This document shows, piece by piece, positions 1 to 6,485 of a DNA stretch of 6,829 nt. The position numbers and the translations under genes are program-made. Source of the DNA: Peptostreptococcaceae bacterium (GTDB lineage Bacteria > Bacillota_A > Clostridia > Peptostreptococcales > Acidaminobacteraceae); assembly GCA_013619035.1 (NCBI GenBank), contig JABXKX010000025.1, positions 1 through 6,829 on the forward strand, read 5' to 3'. The notes below the pieces were generated by a model that saw only the letters and a list, made by a program, of their open reading frames with translations, made no database searches and was not told the origin of the DNA. Position 1 is the stretch's first letter; every line of letters starts with the position of its first letter.

Positions 1-187
1 TCTTAGTTTCTTTATAATTTATCTTCTGAAATAAATCAGGCTCTAATGCATATAACTGTTTCATATCAAAGCTTTCTGTTAAATCACCATACACTTGAAC
101 AGTTTCTATTTCAGGTGTCTCATAAAGAAACACAGTAGCTATTACAATTGCAATTATTAAAAGTACAACTATACTAAAATTCTTCAT
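1..187 (-). CDS. Exported or membrane-anchored protein, N-terminal part only
   Basis: The gene runs off the window edge; about 62 residues are visible. The ATG is at 187 and is preceded by GGAG at a good distance. The start overlaps the end of the upstream S-component gene by 14 nt, so the two are probably translationally coupled in one operon. Residues 4-22 form a hydrophobic segment after a single Lys, which reads as a signal peptide or membrane anchor. No lipobox Cys is visible. The mature part starts around VQVYGDLTESFDMKQLYAL. This resembles the start of the repeats in the lipoprotein encoded at 748-2286 (LVLVGLAEPVEIAFNDIYKM in its first repeat), so the protein may be another carrier of the molybdopterin-binding-like fold. 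That link is an inference from a short stretch. The existence of the gene is well supported; its function is unknown. Confidence 0.7.
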   Translation of the reverse strand, partial: MKNFSIVVLLIIAIVIATVFLYETPEIETVQVYGDLTESFDMKQLYALEPDLFQKINYKETK

Positions 188-740
188 CAAATTCTCCAGT
201 GGCTTGCTTTATTTTTTTTACGACAGAATAAGCAATTAATCCACCCAGTCCCCCCGATAAAATTCCTGTAGCCAAACTCATAATCAATGGAATTAACGGC
301 AATCTAAAAAATACCAAGTTGGTTAAATACGTACCACTTAAATTGGCAATTATGCCTGCTATGAAATAGTCTATCGGTTCAGTAATTTTTCGTCTAAAAA
401 TAAAATAGATTAAGTCTATCATCATTCCAGGTATTGAGTAAGTGATAATACTCATAAAGCCGTGCGTTCCAAAAGTCCCTGTAATTGCAACGATAACACC
501 TTGAGTTATCGCAATCATACTAGCAACGCCTCTTTTTTGAATCATACCTGCACCAAGCACAAGCCACATCATATAAAAACCGCCTGCTACAGCGCCTCCA
601 GGGATAAAAAGTGGTCCTGTAACCATATGGACTAAAGGAACAATGACTGGCTTTACAGCCAGCCCTATTGCAGCCATCAGAGCAATCACAATCATTTCAA
701 ATACACTAAACTTATTTAGAACACCATGTCTCTTAGCCAT
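174..740 (-). CDS. YkoE-like ECF transporter S component (substrate unknown)
   Basis: This 188-residue, very hydrophobic membrane protein has about five to six transmembrane segments. Its length and layout fit substrate-binding S components of energy-coupling-factor (ECF) vitamin/cofactor importers. The first membrane helix carries alanines at 20, 24 and 28 (AxxxAxxxA), the small-residue face that S components use to dock on the T component. The middle part (GP..., then AGMIQKRGVASMIAITQGV, then a GTFGTHGF turn and SIPGMMIDLIYF) follows the pattern of YkoE-type S components, although the conserved acidic residues I associate with YkoE are not obvious. The start at 740 lies 7 nt after the stop of the lipoprotein gene, and its AGGTGA ribosome binding site overlaps that stop. 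No ATPase or T component is visible, so it must use ones encoded beyond the window or elsewhere. The substrate cannot be inferred: YkoE suggests a thiamine precursor, while the context suggests a flavin- or pterin-related compound. It does not look like the riboflavin S component RibU. Confidence 0.75.
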   Translation of the reverse strand: MAKRHGVLNKFSVFEMIVIALMAAIGLAVKPVIVPLVHMVTGPLFIPGGAVAGGFYMMWLVLGAGMIQKRGVASMIAITQGVIVAITGTFGTHGFMSIITYSIPGMMIDLIYFIFRRKITEPIDYFIAGIIANLSGTYLTNLVFFRLPLIPLIMSLATGILSGGLGGLIAYSVVKKIKQATGEFDEEF

Positions 741-747
741 TATTCAC

Positions 748-2286
748 CTATTTAACTTCTATTGTAACAATACCTTTAATCCAAGTATTGCTTGGTAGTT
801 TACTAACCATTTGCACTAAGTTATCTGTCTCTTCCAAAGGTGCACCATTTTTAACCACCCCTAGAATCATATTCATATCCACTTCTTCTTTTTTAAATTC
901 TCTTGAATAACCATCTGCTGCTACTACTGTAATCGATTCAAAGTCTTCTACCTTTAAGAAAGCTAAGATATCAAGAATTTTATACCCTTCCCAGAATTCA
1001 GTCGCTGAGTCACCATTTTTAGATGTTTTAATCGTTTCTATTGTAATACGTTCTAATTTTCGTTCAGCACGTTCACTAGTAAATTCAAATGAGCCATCTT
1101 CCAATCCTACAACTTCCACAGTCCAAACGCCTAATGTAACGTCTTCTGTAGCCGATTCTGTAGCAGTAGCCTCAACAACAGCAGCGCCAGTACCTTCTTT
1201 TATAGAAAAGACATCTTTAACATTTGTACTTTTTGGTAGAGCATCACTAAACTTCACTTGATAGTAACCCTCTTCATGTAAATATAAAGTACCTTCAACT
1301 AAATCTTTTGCAGCTATTTCAACTTCATAACCATCTGTAGAAGCTATTAAATAAGACTCTGCATTTAACCCTGCTCCAGCTATCACTTCTTCTAAAGCAA
1401 CACCAGTCTGATTTTTAACTTTTCTTTCTGTATAAACTTCAAGAGCATTTTTCTCCGAAACATATGCTGTATCACCAGTAATCATCTCTAAAATATATTT
1501 TACATGCATACCTTTTGGTAAATCTGGTGACATAAATAATGGCGCATTGTCTCCAGTCAGTTTTAATAATCCTTGATTGATTACTTCTAGGGTTTCCGTT
1601 TTTTCAAAATTATCTGTTGCTACAAATACAACTGGATCAGCAGAAGTTGATAAAGTCAACAAGTCAGTCACTTGAACCCCTGAATCTGCTGTATCATAAT
1701 ATGTAATCTCTTGAACATCAAATGCTTTTGCAGCAGCTTCTATAAAAATGATTTGTGTTAATTCAACTGAGTCTGCAGACTCTTCTACAGCTACTTTTTC
1801 TTCAGATATAAATTCTATAGTCACTAAGTTTGAAACCCAATACATCGCTCTTTCATCATGAATAGCCATACGAAGTGGTTGTTTTTTCTCATCATATGTT
1901 TCGCCATCTTCAGACCAAATTAATAGAATATCTTTATCCGCTAGGATTTCTCCAGGAACATCAATAGCATAACCATCACCTGCAACACCACGCACAGAAG
2001 TAAAATCTGATAACGTCGTATCATATGTTTCTAATAACGTGTTAAGACTCACACCAATGACTTCTGTTGTTATCTCTTCACCACTTGATGTTATTGTTTT
2101 ATACGTCTCTGTGATTGAATCCATCTTATAAATATCATTAAATGCAATCTCAACAGGTTCTGCTAAACCTACTAATACCAAATTGCCATCATAAGATAAT
2201 TCTTCTGCGCCCCCACCTTGTGAACAGCTCATTAATCCCATGATTAAAACTAAGATTAACATCATACTCATTTTTTTAATTTTCAT
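748..2286 (-). CDS. Lipoprotein with four tandem molybdopterin-binding-like (SUOX-fold) repeats
   Basis: The 512-residue protein has a lipoprotein signal: Lys at 2, 4 and 5, a hydrophobic core at 8-19, and the lipobox LMSC with Cys21 as the lipidation site. It should sit on the outer face of the membrane. The rest divides into four related units, roughly 34-160, 175-275, 283-365 and 386-512. Each has a GV-type motif (GVSLNTLL 78-85, GVQVTDLL 203-210, GVALEEVI 295-302, GYKILDIL 434-441). A DGY or DNF turn follows 22-26 residues later (104, 225, 318, 458), and each unit ends in a beta strand such as YWVSNLVTIEF or TWIKGIVTIEV. This matches the oxidoreductase molybdopterin-binding fold of the sulfite oxidase family. 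There is no Cys outside the lipobox, so the usual Mo-coordinating Cys is missing and Mo catalysis is unlikely. A Thr/Ala/Glu-rich linker at about 366-385 separates units 3 and 4. The gene overlaps the upstream FMN-binding gene by 11 nt and has a GGAGGT ribosome binding site. The role is unknown; binding of a pterin, other cofactor or partner protein is a guess. Confidence 0.75.
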   Translation of the reverse strand: MKIKKMSMMLILVLIMGLMSCSQGGGAEELSYDGNLVLVGLAEPVEIAFNDIYKMDSITETYKTITSSGEEITTEVIGVSLNTLLETYDTTLSDFTSVRGVAGDGYAIDVPGEILADKDILLIWSEDGETYDEKKQPLRMAIHDERAMYWVSNLVTIEFISEEKVAVEESADSVELTQIIFIEAAAKAFDVQEITYYDTADSGVQVTDLLTLSTSADPVVFVATDNFEKTETLEVINQGLLKLTGDNAPLFMSPDLPKGMHVKYILEMITGDTAYVSEKNALEVYTERKVKNQTGVALEEVIAGAGLNAESYLIASTDGYEVEIAAKDLVEGTLYLHEEGYYQVKFSDALPKSTNVKDVFSIKEGTGAAVVEATATESATEDVTLGVWTVEVVGLEDGSFEFTSERAERKLERITIETIKTSKNGDSATEFWEGYKILDILAFLKVEDFESITVVAADGYSREFKKEEVDMNMILGVVKNGAPLEETDNLVQMVSKLPSNTWIKGIVTIEVK

Positions 2287-2743
2287 CTAAATACCTCCAA
2301 TAATTCTCTATACTGTCATTGATACCATTCACTACCGCTTTTGATGTAATCGTCGCACCTGTTATAGCTACAACTTGATTGGATGCTTCTTTTGATAATT
2401 TCACGACTTCTAGTGGTTCAAAACAAGAAAGTAACAATCGTTCTCTAAACCAATCGGTTTCGATGTAATCGCCATAATCTTCTGTTTCTTGATGTGAAAT
2501 AATGTTTACATCAGTTATTTCTCCGGATTCAATCATGACTGCAAAAATAAGATGATCATGATAAGCTGTCGTATCAACAATCTGTATCATTTCTTGATCT
2601 TTGATATAAACTCTAACAATATCACCAACTTCATAAGTATGAATTCGGATACCATCATTTGAATATATATCATACTCATCTCCTGCATGCATGCCAATCA
2701 ATAAAACTAGACAAATAAGAAGCACAAAGTGAATGCCTTTCAT
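2276..2743 (-). CDS. Membrane-anchored single-domain FMN-binding protein (RnfG/NqrC-like flavinylation domain)
   Basis: The protein has 155 residues. Residues 4-19 form an N-terminal hydrophobic anchor or signal peptide; no lipobox is seen, as Cys11 lies inside the core. A small beta-rich region (25-60) follows, then an FMN_bind domain (about 63-148). The telling parts are ISHQETEDYGDYIETDWF (82-99), equivalent to the HxET region of RnfG/NqrC, and AITGATITSKAVVNGIN (126-142), which contains the [ST]GA[TS]x[TS] flavinylation motif. By analogy with NqrC and RnfG, FMN would be attached by a phosphoester to Thr131 by ApbE. The Asp often found before the motif is Val here. The domain would face outward and carry one electron-transferring flavin. 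It is the first gene of its operon, downstream of a terminator-containing leader, with a strong AAGGGGG ribosome binding site. No ApbE or Rnf/Nqr partner is visible in the window. The domain call is firm; the redox partner is unknown. Confidence 0.85.
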   Translation of the reverse strand: MKGIHFVLLICLVLLIGMHAGDEYDIYSNDGIRIHTYEVGDIVRVYIKDQEMIQIVDTTAYHDHLIFAVMIESGEITDVNIISHQETEDYGDYIETDWFRERLLLSCFEPLEVVKLSKEASNQVVAITGATITSKAVVNGINDSIENYWRYLDEN

Positions 2744-2763
2744 GACTACCCCCTTTATAGCTC

Positions 2764-2792
2764 AAAAAAAGTCCTCTTCAAACGAAAAGGAC
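2764..2792 (-). terminator. Intrinsic terminator in the leader of the FMN-binding protein operon
   Basis: On the minus strand GTCCTTTTC (2792-2784) pairs with GAAGAGGAC (2779-2771), 9 bp with one G-U pair around a GTTT loop. Seven T residues (2770-2764) follow directly. It lies about 20 nt upstream of the start codon at 2743, inside the leader and after the structured RNA at 2820-2908, so it is best read as the expression platform of a riboswitch or attenuator. The leader segment GAAAAG (2827-2822) can pair with CTTTTC (2789-2784), which would act as a 6-bp antiterminator. The stem is seen directly; the switching is inferred. Confidence 0.8.
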
Positions 2793-2819
2793 AAAAAAAG
2801 TCAATACAATCTTCTTCAT

Positions 2820-2908
2820 CTCTTTTCCACACTGGGAGGCATAGAAATTTCTCTCTATACCCATCGGTCTTAATATCATAGAATTCCCTTAGATATAAAG
2901 ACTCAGAG
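2820..2908 (-). promoter_or_regulatory. Structured leader RNA, candidate riboswitch (possibly Moco/Tuco class)
   Basis: Two adjacent hairpins are visible on the minus strand. Hairpin A pairs GTCTT (2902-2898) with AAGAC (2871-2867) and ATATC (2896-2892) with GATAT (2877-2873). Its upper part, TCTAAG (2893-2888) opposite TATGA (2880-2876), is one base-pair change from the classic 11-nt GAAA-tetraloop receptor (CCUAAG/UAUGG). Hairpin B pairs TGGG (2863-2860) with CCCA (2836-2833) and TATAGAGA (2859-2852) with TTTCTATG (2847-2840), and is capped by GAAA (2851-2848). A weak outer stem CTCT/AGAG (2908-2905, 2823-2820) closes the unit, and an intrinsic terminator follows. Receptor, tetraloop and terminator together argue for a ligand-sensing RNA. 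The single-stranded CCGA between the hairpins and the ATGCCTCCC near 2842-2834 recall the Moco RNA family (RF01055), but I am matching from memory. The molybdopterin-like fold encoded downstream fits that class. Structured RNA is likely (about 0.75); the Moco class is only possible (about 0.45). Confidence 0.6.
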
Positions 2909-2923
2909 CTATAAATCAAGCTT

Positions 2924-2953
2924 ATTCTATAATAGTGAATTTTTCAATATAAA
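2924..2953 (-). promoter_or_regulatory. Candidate sigma-A promoter for the FMN-binding protein operon
   Basis: On the minus strand a weak -35 TTTATA (2953-2948) is followed after 18 nt by TAGAAT (2929-2924), five of six matches to TATAAT. Transcription would start near 2917, just before the structured leader. The rib operon ends at a terminator around 3027, so a promoter is needed somewhere between 3027 and 2908. Another possible pair, TTGAGA and TAAAAA, lies further upstream. The surrounding DNA is very AT-rich, so chance matches are likely. Confidence 0.3.
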
Positions 2954-3026
2954 ACTATACATTCCTGCTATTTTTAGCCATTTAGTTCAGCATCTCTCAA
3001 TTTAACCATCAAACTATTTATTAGAC

Positions 3027-3072
3027 AAAAAAATAAAAGAGATATTTATAAATGAAATCATAAATATCTCTT
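3027..3072 (-). terminator. Intrinsic terminator of the riboflavin operon
   Basis: Just after the ribH stop, a perfect 13-bp stem AAGAGATATTTAT / ATAAATATCTCTT (3072-3060 with 3049-3037) encloses a 10-nt loop. A T-rich tail on the minus strand (3036-3027) follows. The stem is long but AT-rich. It separates the rib operon from the downstream FMN-binding protein operon. The opposite strand has a weaker T tail (AATCTTTT), so it might act in both directions, but no plus-strand gene needs it here. Confidence 0.85.
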
Positions 3073-3078
3073 AATCTT

Positions 3079-3543
3079 TTATCCTAATGTTTTCAGTAAA
3101 TTGGCCATCTCTATTGCAGCAAGTGCAGCTTCTGAACCTTTATTACCCGCTTTTGTGCCGGCACGTTCAATCGCTTGTTCAATTGTATCTGTTGTTAGCA
3201 CCCCAAATATAATTGGCAATTCCTCTTGAAGAGATACATTGGCAATCCCTTTAGAGACTTCACTTGATACAAAATCAAAGTGAGCTGTTGCGCCTCTTAT
3301 GACTGCACCTAGACAAATTACACCATCATAAATATTCTTTTTAGCCAGTTTTTTAGCAATTAAAGGGATTTCAAATGCCCCTGGTGACCAGACTATTTCA
3401 ATATCCTCTTCACAGACACCGTGTCTTATAAGAGTATCTATAGCACCTGATAATAATTTACTGCCAATAAACTCATTAAATCGTCCTACCACTATTGAAA
3501 ATTTTAATCCTGTTGCTACCAATTGTCCTTCGTAAGTTTTCAT
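3079..3543 (-). CDS. ribH: 6,7-dimethyl-8-ribityllumazine synthase
   Basis: RibH condenses 5-amino-6-ribitylaminouracil with 3,4-dihydroxy-2-butanone 4-phosphate to give lumazine, the penultimate step of riboflavin synthesis, in the cytoplasm. The 154-residue length is normal. The family motifs are in order: GRFNEFI (20-26), SPGAFEIPL (53-61), [14 protein letters not shown] (79-92) with the catalytic His88, and [17 protein letters not shown] (113-129) with Arg127, which contacts the phosphate of the butanone substrate. The C-terminal [16 protein letters not shown] is also typical. Proteins of this type usually assemble into pentamers or 60-subunit capsids that can enclose riboflavin synthase. 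The start at 3543 has an AGGAGGT site that overlaps the ribBA stop codon, with a 9-nt gap between the genes. It is the last gene of the operon. Confidence 0.97.
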   Translation of the reverse strand: MKTYEGQLVATGLKFSIVVGRFNEFIGSKLLSGAIDTLIRHGVCEEDIEIVWSPGAFEIPLIAKKLAKKNIYDGVICLGAVIRGATAHFDFVSSEVSKGIANVSLQEELPIIFGVLTTDTIEQAIERAGTKAGNKGSEAALAAIEMANLLKTLG

Positions 3544-3552
3544 ACTGACCTC

Positions 3553-4746
3553 CTAAATATCAAGTATATGTCCCATTCTATTTTTTTTAGTTTTTAAATA
3601 GTACTCATTTTTCTCATTATGATTCATTTCTATTGATACTCTTTCAACAACTTCTATACCATATCCGGATAAACCTGATATTTTTAACGGGTTATTTGTC
3701 ATCATCTTAATTCTATTGGCTTTTAAATCCAATAAAATCTGCGCTCCTATCCCATAATCTCTTAAGTCTTCATCAAATCCTAAAGCTAGATTTGCATCTA
3801 CAGTATCATAACCTTCATCTTGTAAAGCATAAGCTTTAATTTTATTGATCAGCCCAATTCCTCTACCTTCTTGACGCATATACAGTAAAATACCTTTGCC
3901 TTCTGCTTCAATAGCAGCCATCGCTGCATCTAATTGTTCACCACAATCACATCTGAGCGAGCCAAAAGCATCACCAGTTAAACACTCTGAATGTACTCTT
4001 ATTAAGGTCGGCTCAGTAGCTGTGATATCCCCTTTAACCAATGCCACATGATGTTCACCATTAAGTTTGTTGATATAACCCATCATTTTAAAATCACCGT
4101 GTTTGGTTGGCATATTGGCTTCAGAAACCCTCTCAACTAAAGAATCATTAAGAAGTCTATAAGCTATTAAGTCAGCAATTGTAATCATTTTTAATTGATG
4201 TTTTTCTTTGTATTTTATTAAATCAGGGACTCTTGCCATGGTACCATCGTCATTCATAATTTCACAAATAACCCCTGCAGGTTTAAGTCCAGCTAATAGT
4301 GCTAAATCCACAGCAGCCTCGGTATGTCCAGCACGTTTAAGAACACCTCCACTTTTTGCAATCAAAGGAAATATATGTCCTGGTTTTGTAAAATCTGTTG
4401 GTTTAGATGTCTCATCTATTAAGCTCATAATAGTTGTCGCTCTTTCACTTGCTGAAATACCAGTCGTTGTAGTTATTGCATCTACAGAAACTGTAAAGGC
4501 CGTTTCTTTTGGATCGGTATTATCCTGAATCATCACTGGAATATCCAATGCCTCTAGTCGTTTCTTTTTCATCGGTACACAAATCAGTCCTTTACCGTAG
4601 GTTGCCATAAAATTGATAGCTTCAGTAGTCGCATACTCAGCAGCCATCAAAAGGTCCCCTTCATTTTCTCTATCTTCATCATCCACAACGATGATCATCT
4701 CGCCATTTTTTATTGCTGTTAAAGCAGATTCAATTGAATCAAACAT
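3553..4746 (-). CDS. ribBA: Bifunctional 3,4-dihydroxy-2-butanone 4-phosphate synthase / GTP cyclohydrolase II
   Basis: This fused enzyme supplies both branches of riboflavin synthesis: ribulose 5-phosphate to 3,4-dihydroxy-2-butanone 4-phosphate plus formate, and GTP to the diaminopyrimidine substrate of RibD. With the chosen start it has 397 residues, the usual length. The N-terminal half shows the acidic metal/substrate loop DDEDRENEG (22-30), [29 protein letters not shown] (from 140) and the catalytic-region Glu in CEIMNDDG (161-168). The C-terminal half shows the zinc ligands Cys255, Cys266 and Cys268 in [16 protein letters not shown], then RQEGRGIGL (291-299) and TNNPLK (350-355). Both halves look catalytically intact. 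The ATG at 4746 is preferred over one at 4770 because AAAGGAGG sits 4 nt before it; the longer frame would translate that site. Ten nt separate it from the ribE stop. Confidence 0.97.
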   Translation of the reverse strand: MFDSIESALTAIKNGEMIIVVDDEDRENEGDLLMAAEYATTEAINFMATYGKGLICVPMKKKRLEALDIPVMIQDNTDPKETAFTVSVDAITTTTGISASERATTIMSLIDETSKPTDFTKPGHIFPLIAKSGGVLKRAGHTEAAVDLALLAGLKPAGVICEIMNDDGTMARVPDLIKYKEKHQLKMITIADLIAYRLLNDSLVERVSEANMPTKHGDFKMMGYINKLNGEHHVALVKGDITATEPTLIRVHSECLTGDAFGSLRCDCGEQLDAAMAAIEAEGKGILLYMRQEGRGIGLINKIKAYALQDEGYDTVDANLALGFDEDLRDYGIGAQILLDLKANRIKMMTNNPLKISGLSGYGIEVVERVSIEMNHNEKNEYYLKTKKNRMGHILDI

Positions 4747-4750
4747 AGCT

Positions 4751-4758
4751 CCTCCTTT
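4751..4758 (-). promoter_or_regulatory. Ribosome binding site that decides the ribBA start
   Basis: AAAGGAGG lies on the minus strand, its last base 4 nt before the ATG at 4746, and it overlaps the TAA stop of ribE (4759-4757). An in-frame ATG at 4770 would place this Shine-Dalgarno sequence inside the coding region and has no comparable site of its own. The overlap implies coupled translation of ribE and ribBA. Confidence 0.85.
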
Positions 4759-5392
4759 ACATAAATCCATTCTCTTTTAAAAAGTCAGTGGTTATTGTAT
4801 TATTCTTAGTAGGCATAAATTTCTCAATGTATTTTGCTACTAGATCATTTTCTATATTAATGCATTCACCTATTGCTTTACCAAGCAAAGTTGTTTCATC
4901 TTTGGTTTGAGGGATAATTGATACTTCAAACTCACAATTAGTTATGGATGCCACTGTTAAACTAATGCCATCTAGTGTAATTGAGCCTTTTCTTACGACA
5001 TATCTAAGAAGCTCTTCTGAGCATCTAATCAATAACCGAGTGGCATTGCTTTCTTTTACTTTTCTGACAATTTCACCGGTTCCATCGATATGACCTGAAA
5101 CCATATGTCCACCAAATCGATCTCCTAAAGCCAATGCTCTTTCCAAATTAACAGACTCACCAGATTTCAAATGAGTAAAAGTACTCAACTTTACAGTTTC
5201 AGGCATCACGTCAGCCGTATAATAATCACTACCAAAAGAAGTTACGGTCAAACAGACACCATTGGTAGAAATGCTATCACCAATCTTCATATCGTCTAAA
5301 ACCTTATGACATGAGATCATTAATTGTAGCCCTTGACCTTTTCTATCTATTTTTTTGATTAAACCTATTTCTTCTACAATGCCTGTAAACAT
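4757..5392 (-). CDS. ribE: Riboflavin synthase, alpha subunit
   Basis: The enzyme dismutates two lumazine molecules into riboflavin and 5-amino-6-ribitylaminouracil, the last step of the pathway; it works as a cytoplasmic trimer. The 211 residues form two lumazine-binding repeats. The first begins with [10 protein letters not shown] and contains [13 protein letters not shown]. The second begins with [16 protein letters not shown] and contains [25 protein letters not shown] precedes the C-terminal trimerisation helix. The N-terminal MFTG, which takes part in catalysis, is intact and supports the chosen start. The ATG at 5392 follows an ideal AAGGAGGG site and overlaps the end of ribD by 19 nt. 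This is the gene called ribE in Bacillus subtilis and often ribC or ribE in Escherichia coli. Confidence 0.97.
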   Translation of the reverse strand: MFTGIVEEIGLIKKIDRKGQGLQLMISCHKVLDDMKIGDSISTNGVCLTVTSFGSDYYTADVMPETVKLSTFTHLKSGESVNLERALALGDRFGGHMVSGHIDGTGEIVRKVKESNATRLLIRCSEELLRYVVRKGSITLDGISLTVASITNCEFEVSIIPQTKDETTLLGKAIGECINIENDLVAKYIEKFMPTKNNTITTDFLKENGFM

Positions 5393-6462
5393 AAACCCTC
5401 CTTGGTATATCCTTCAACGAGAATATCATTTCCAAAAAACCTATAGGCTATTTGATGAAGTTCTACAGCTTCAGACATCTTTTCATTTGACATGCCTTGT
5501 ATTGGACTTATACCATCTCCGATTATTTTCGGTGCCATAAAAGCTTGAACTTTATGAACCAAATGTTGTTTTAAAAAGCTACCGTGTATTTTAGCCCCAC
5601 CTTCAACTAGAATGCTATCCAAGCCTAGCTCACCAAGCTTTTGAAGAAGCACTTCTAGATCTAGATATTGATCTTTTAAGGGTATATCCATAACCTCTAT
5701 ATCCATACCTTTCAGTAAGTTTCTCTTGTCATCACTCATATGATGAGTTGCTATAATCGCTGGTCTTTTCAATAACTTTGATTTTAATGGAATCCTACCA
5801 TTTGTATCTAAAATGATCGGCATAGGATGTGAACATTTCTTATCCAGTCGTGTTGTTAATTCTGGATCATCTGAAAGGACTGTATTCACGCCAATAAGAA
5901 TACCCATCACTTGTTGTCTTGTTTCATGGACCAACTTTCTTGACGATTCATTGGTTATCCATTTGGAATCACCTGTCATCGTTGCGATTTTGCCATCCAA
6001 CGTCATCGCGTATTTTAAGATGACATAAGGTGTTTTTTCTAAAATATAATGATTAAATATTTCATTCATCTGTTTTATTTCTGATTCTAAACAGCCTACT
6101 TCAACATCAACACCGTGTTTTCTTAGAATCTCTACCCCTTTTCCAGCAACTAAAGGATTAGGATCTAGTGTACCAATCACAACTTTTTTTATACCACTCT
6201 TAATAATCAAGTCTGTACAGGGTGGTGTTTTACCATGATGACAGCAAGGCTCTAATGTGACATAAAGAGTCGTATCCGTAAGATCTTGTATTTTTTTTAT
6301 AGCATTTACTTCTGCATGAGGTCCTGAATAAAATCGATGATAACCTCTACTTAAAATTGTATCCTCTTTTACAAGTACAGCGCCAACCAGGGGATTAGGA
6401 TTTGTAAATCCAATACCTTTCTTTGCTAGTCTAATGGCTTCTAACATAAACTTCTCTTTCAT
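5374..6462 (-). CDS. ribD: Bifunctional diaminohydroxyphosphoribosylaminopyrimidine deaminase / 5-amino-6-(5-phosphoribosylamino)uracil reductase
   Basis: RibD carries out the second and third steps of the GTP branch: hydrolytic deamination of the pyrimidine, then NADPH-dependent reduction of the ribosyl chain. The 362-residue length is usual. The deaminase domain (about 1-145) has TNPNPLVGAVLV (20-31), the zinc ligand and catalytic Glu in HAE (49-51), and LEPCCHHGKTPPC (70-82) with zinc ligands Cys73 and Cys82. The reductase domain (about 146-362) has PYVILKYAMTLDGKIA, SDDPELTTR, a LVEGGAKIHGSFL segment of the NADPH-binding fold, and APKIIG near the end. Nothing is missing. The ATG at 6462 is preceded by GGAAGGAGG. 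It is the first gene of the operon and follows an FMN aptamer and leader terminator, so its expression should fall when FMN is plentiful. Its last codons overlap ribE. Confidence 0.97.
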   Translation of the reverse strand: MKEKFMLEAIRLAKKGIGFTNPNPLVGAVLVKEDTILSRGYHRFYSGPHAEVNAIKKIQDLTDTTLYVTLEPCCHHGKTPPCTDLIIKSGIKKVVIGTLDPNPLVAGKGVEILRKHGVDVEVGCLESEIKQMNEIFNHYILEKTPYVILKYAMTLDGKIATMTGDSKWITNESSRKLVHETRQQVMGILIGVNTVLSDDPELTTRLDKKCSHPMPIILDTNGRIPLKSKLLKRPAIIATHHMSDDKRNLLKGMDIEVMDIPLKDQYLDLEVLLQKLGELGLDSILVEGGAKIHGSFLKQHLVHKVQAFMAPKIIGDGISPIQGMSNEKMSEAVELHQIAYRFFGNDILVEGYTKEGLCLQAL

Positions 6463-6485
6463 TTGCCTCCTTCCTTCTTCAAGGC

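Noticed and set aside
748..2286. Lipoprotein as a functional molybdenum oxidoreductase
   Set aside because: The fold resembles the molybdopterin-binding domain, but no Cys exists beyond the lipobox, so the usual Mo ligand is absent, and the signal is for lipoprotein rather than Tat export.
2820..2908. Leader as a degenerate FMN, TPP or c-di-GMP-I riboswitch
   Set aside because: Short matches exist (GACCGATGGG for FMN, CTGAG for TPP, and a GAAA tetraloop with receptor for c-di-GMP-I). The FMN and TPP core blocks are absent. In c-di-GMP-I the GAAA hairpin comes before the receptor hairpin, the reverse of the order here, and its conserved core is missing.
4208..4528. Plus-strand open frame of 106 codons opposite ribBA
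   Set aside because: It lies wholly inside the antisense of ribBA, has no ribosome binding site, and its composition is what the opposite strand of a conserved gene gives.
4747..4770. Eight-residue N-terminal extension of RibBA from an ATG at 4770
   Set aside because: The extension translates the AAAGGAGG site itself. The shorter protein starting MFDSIES has the normal length and ideal spacing.
5355..5540. Plus-strand open frame of 61 codons opposite the ribD/ribE junction
   Set aside because: It is antisense to two clearly conserved genes and has no recognisable domain or start signal.
5813..6028. Plus-strand open frame of 71 codons opposite ribD
   Set aside because: It is a shadow of ribD with no ribosome binding site and no family signature.
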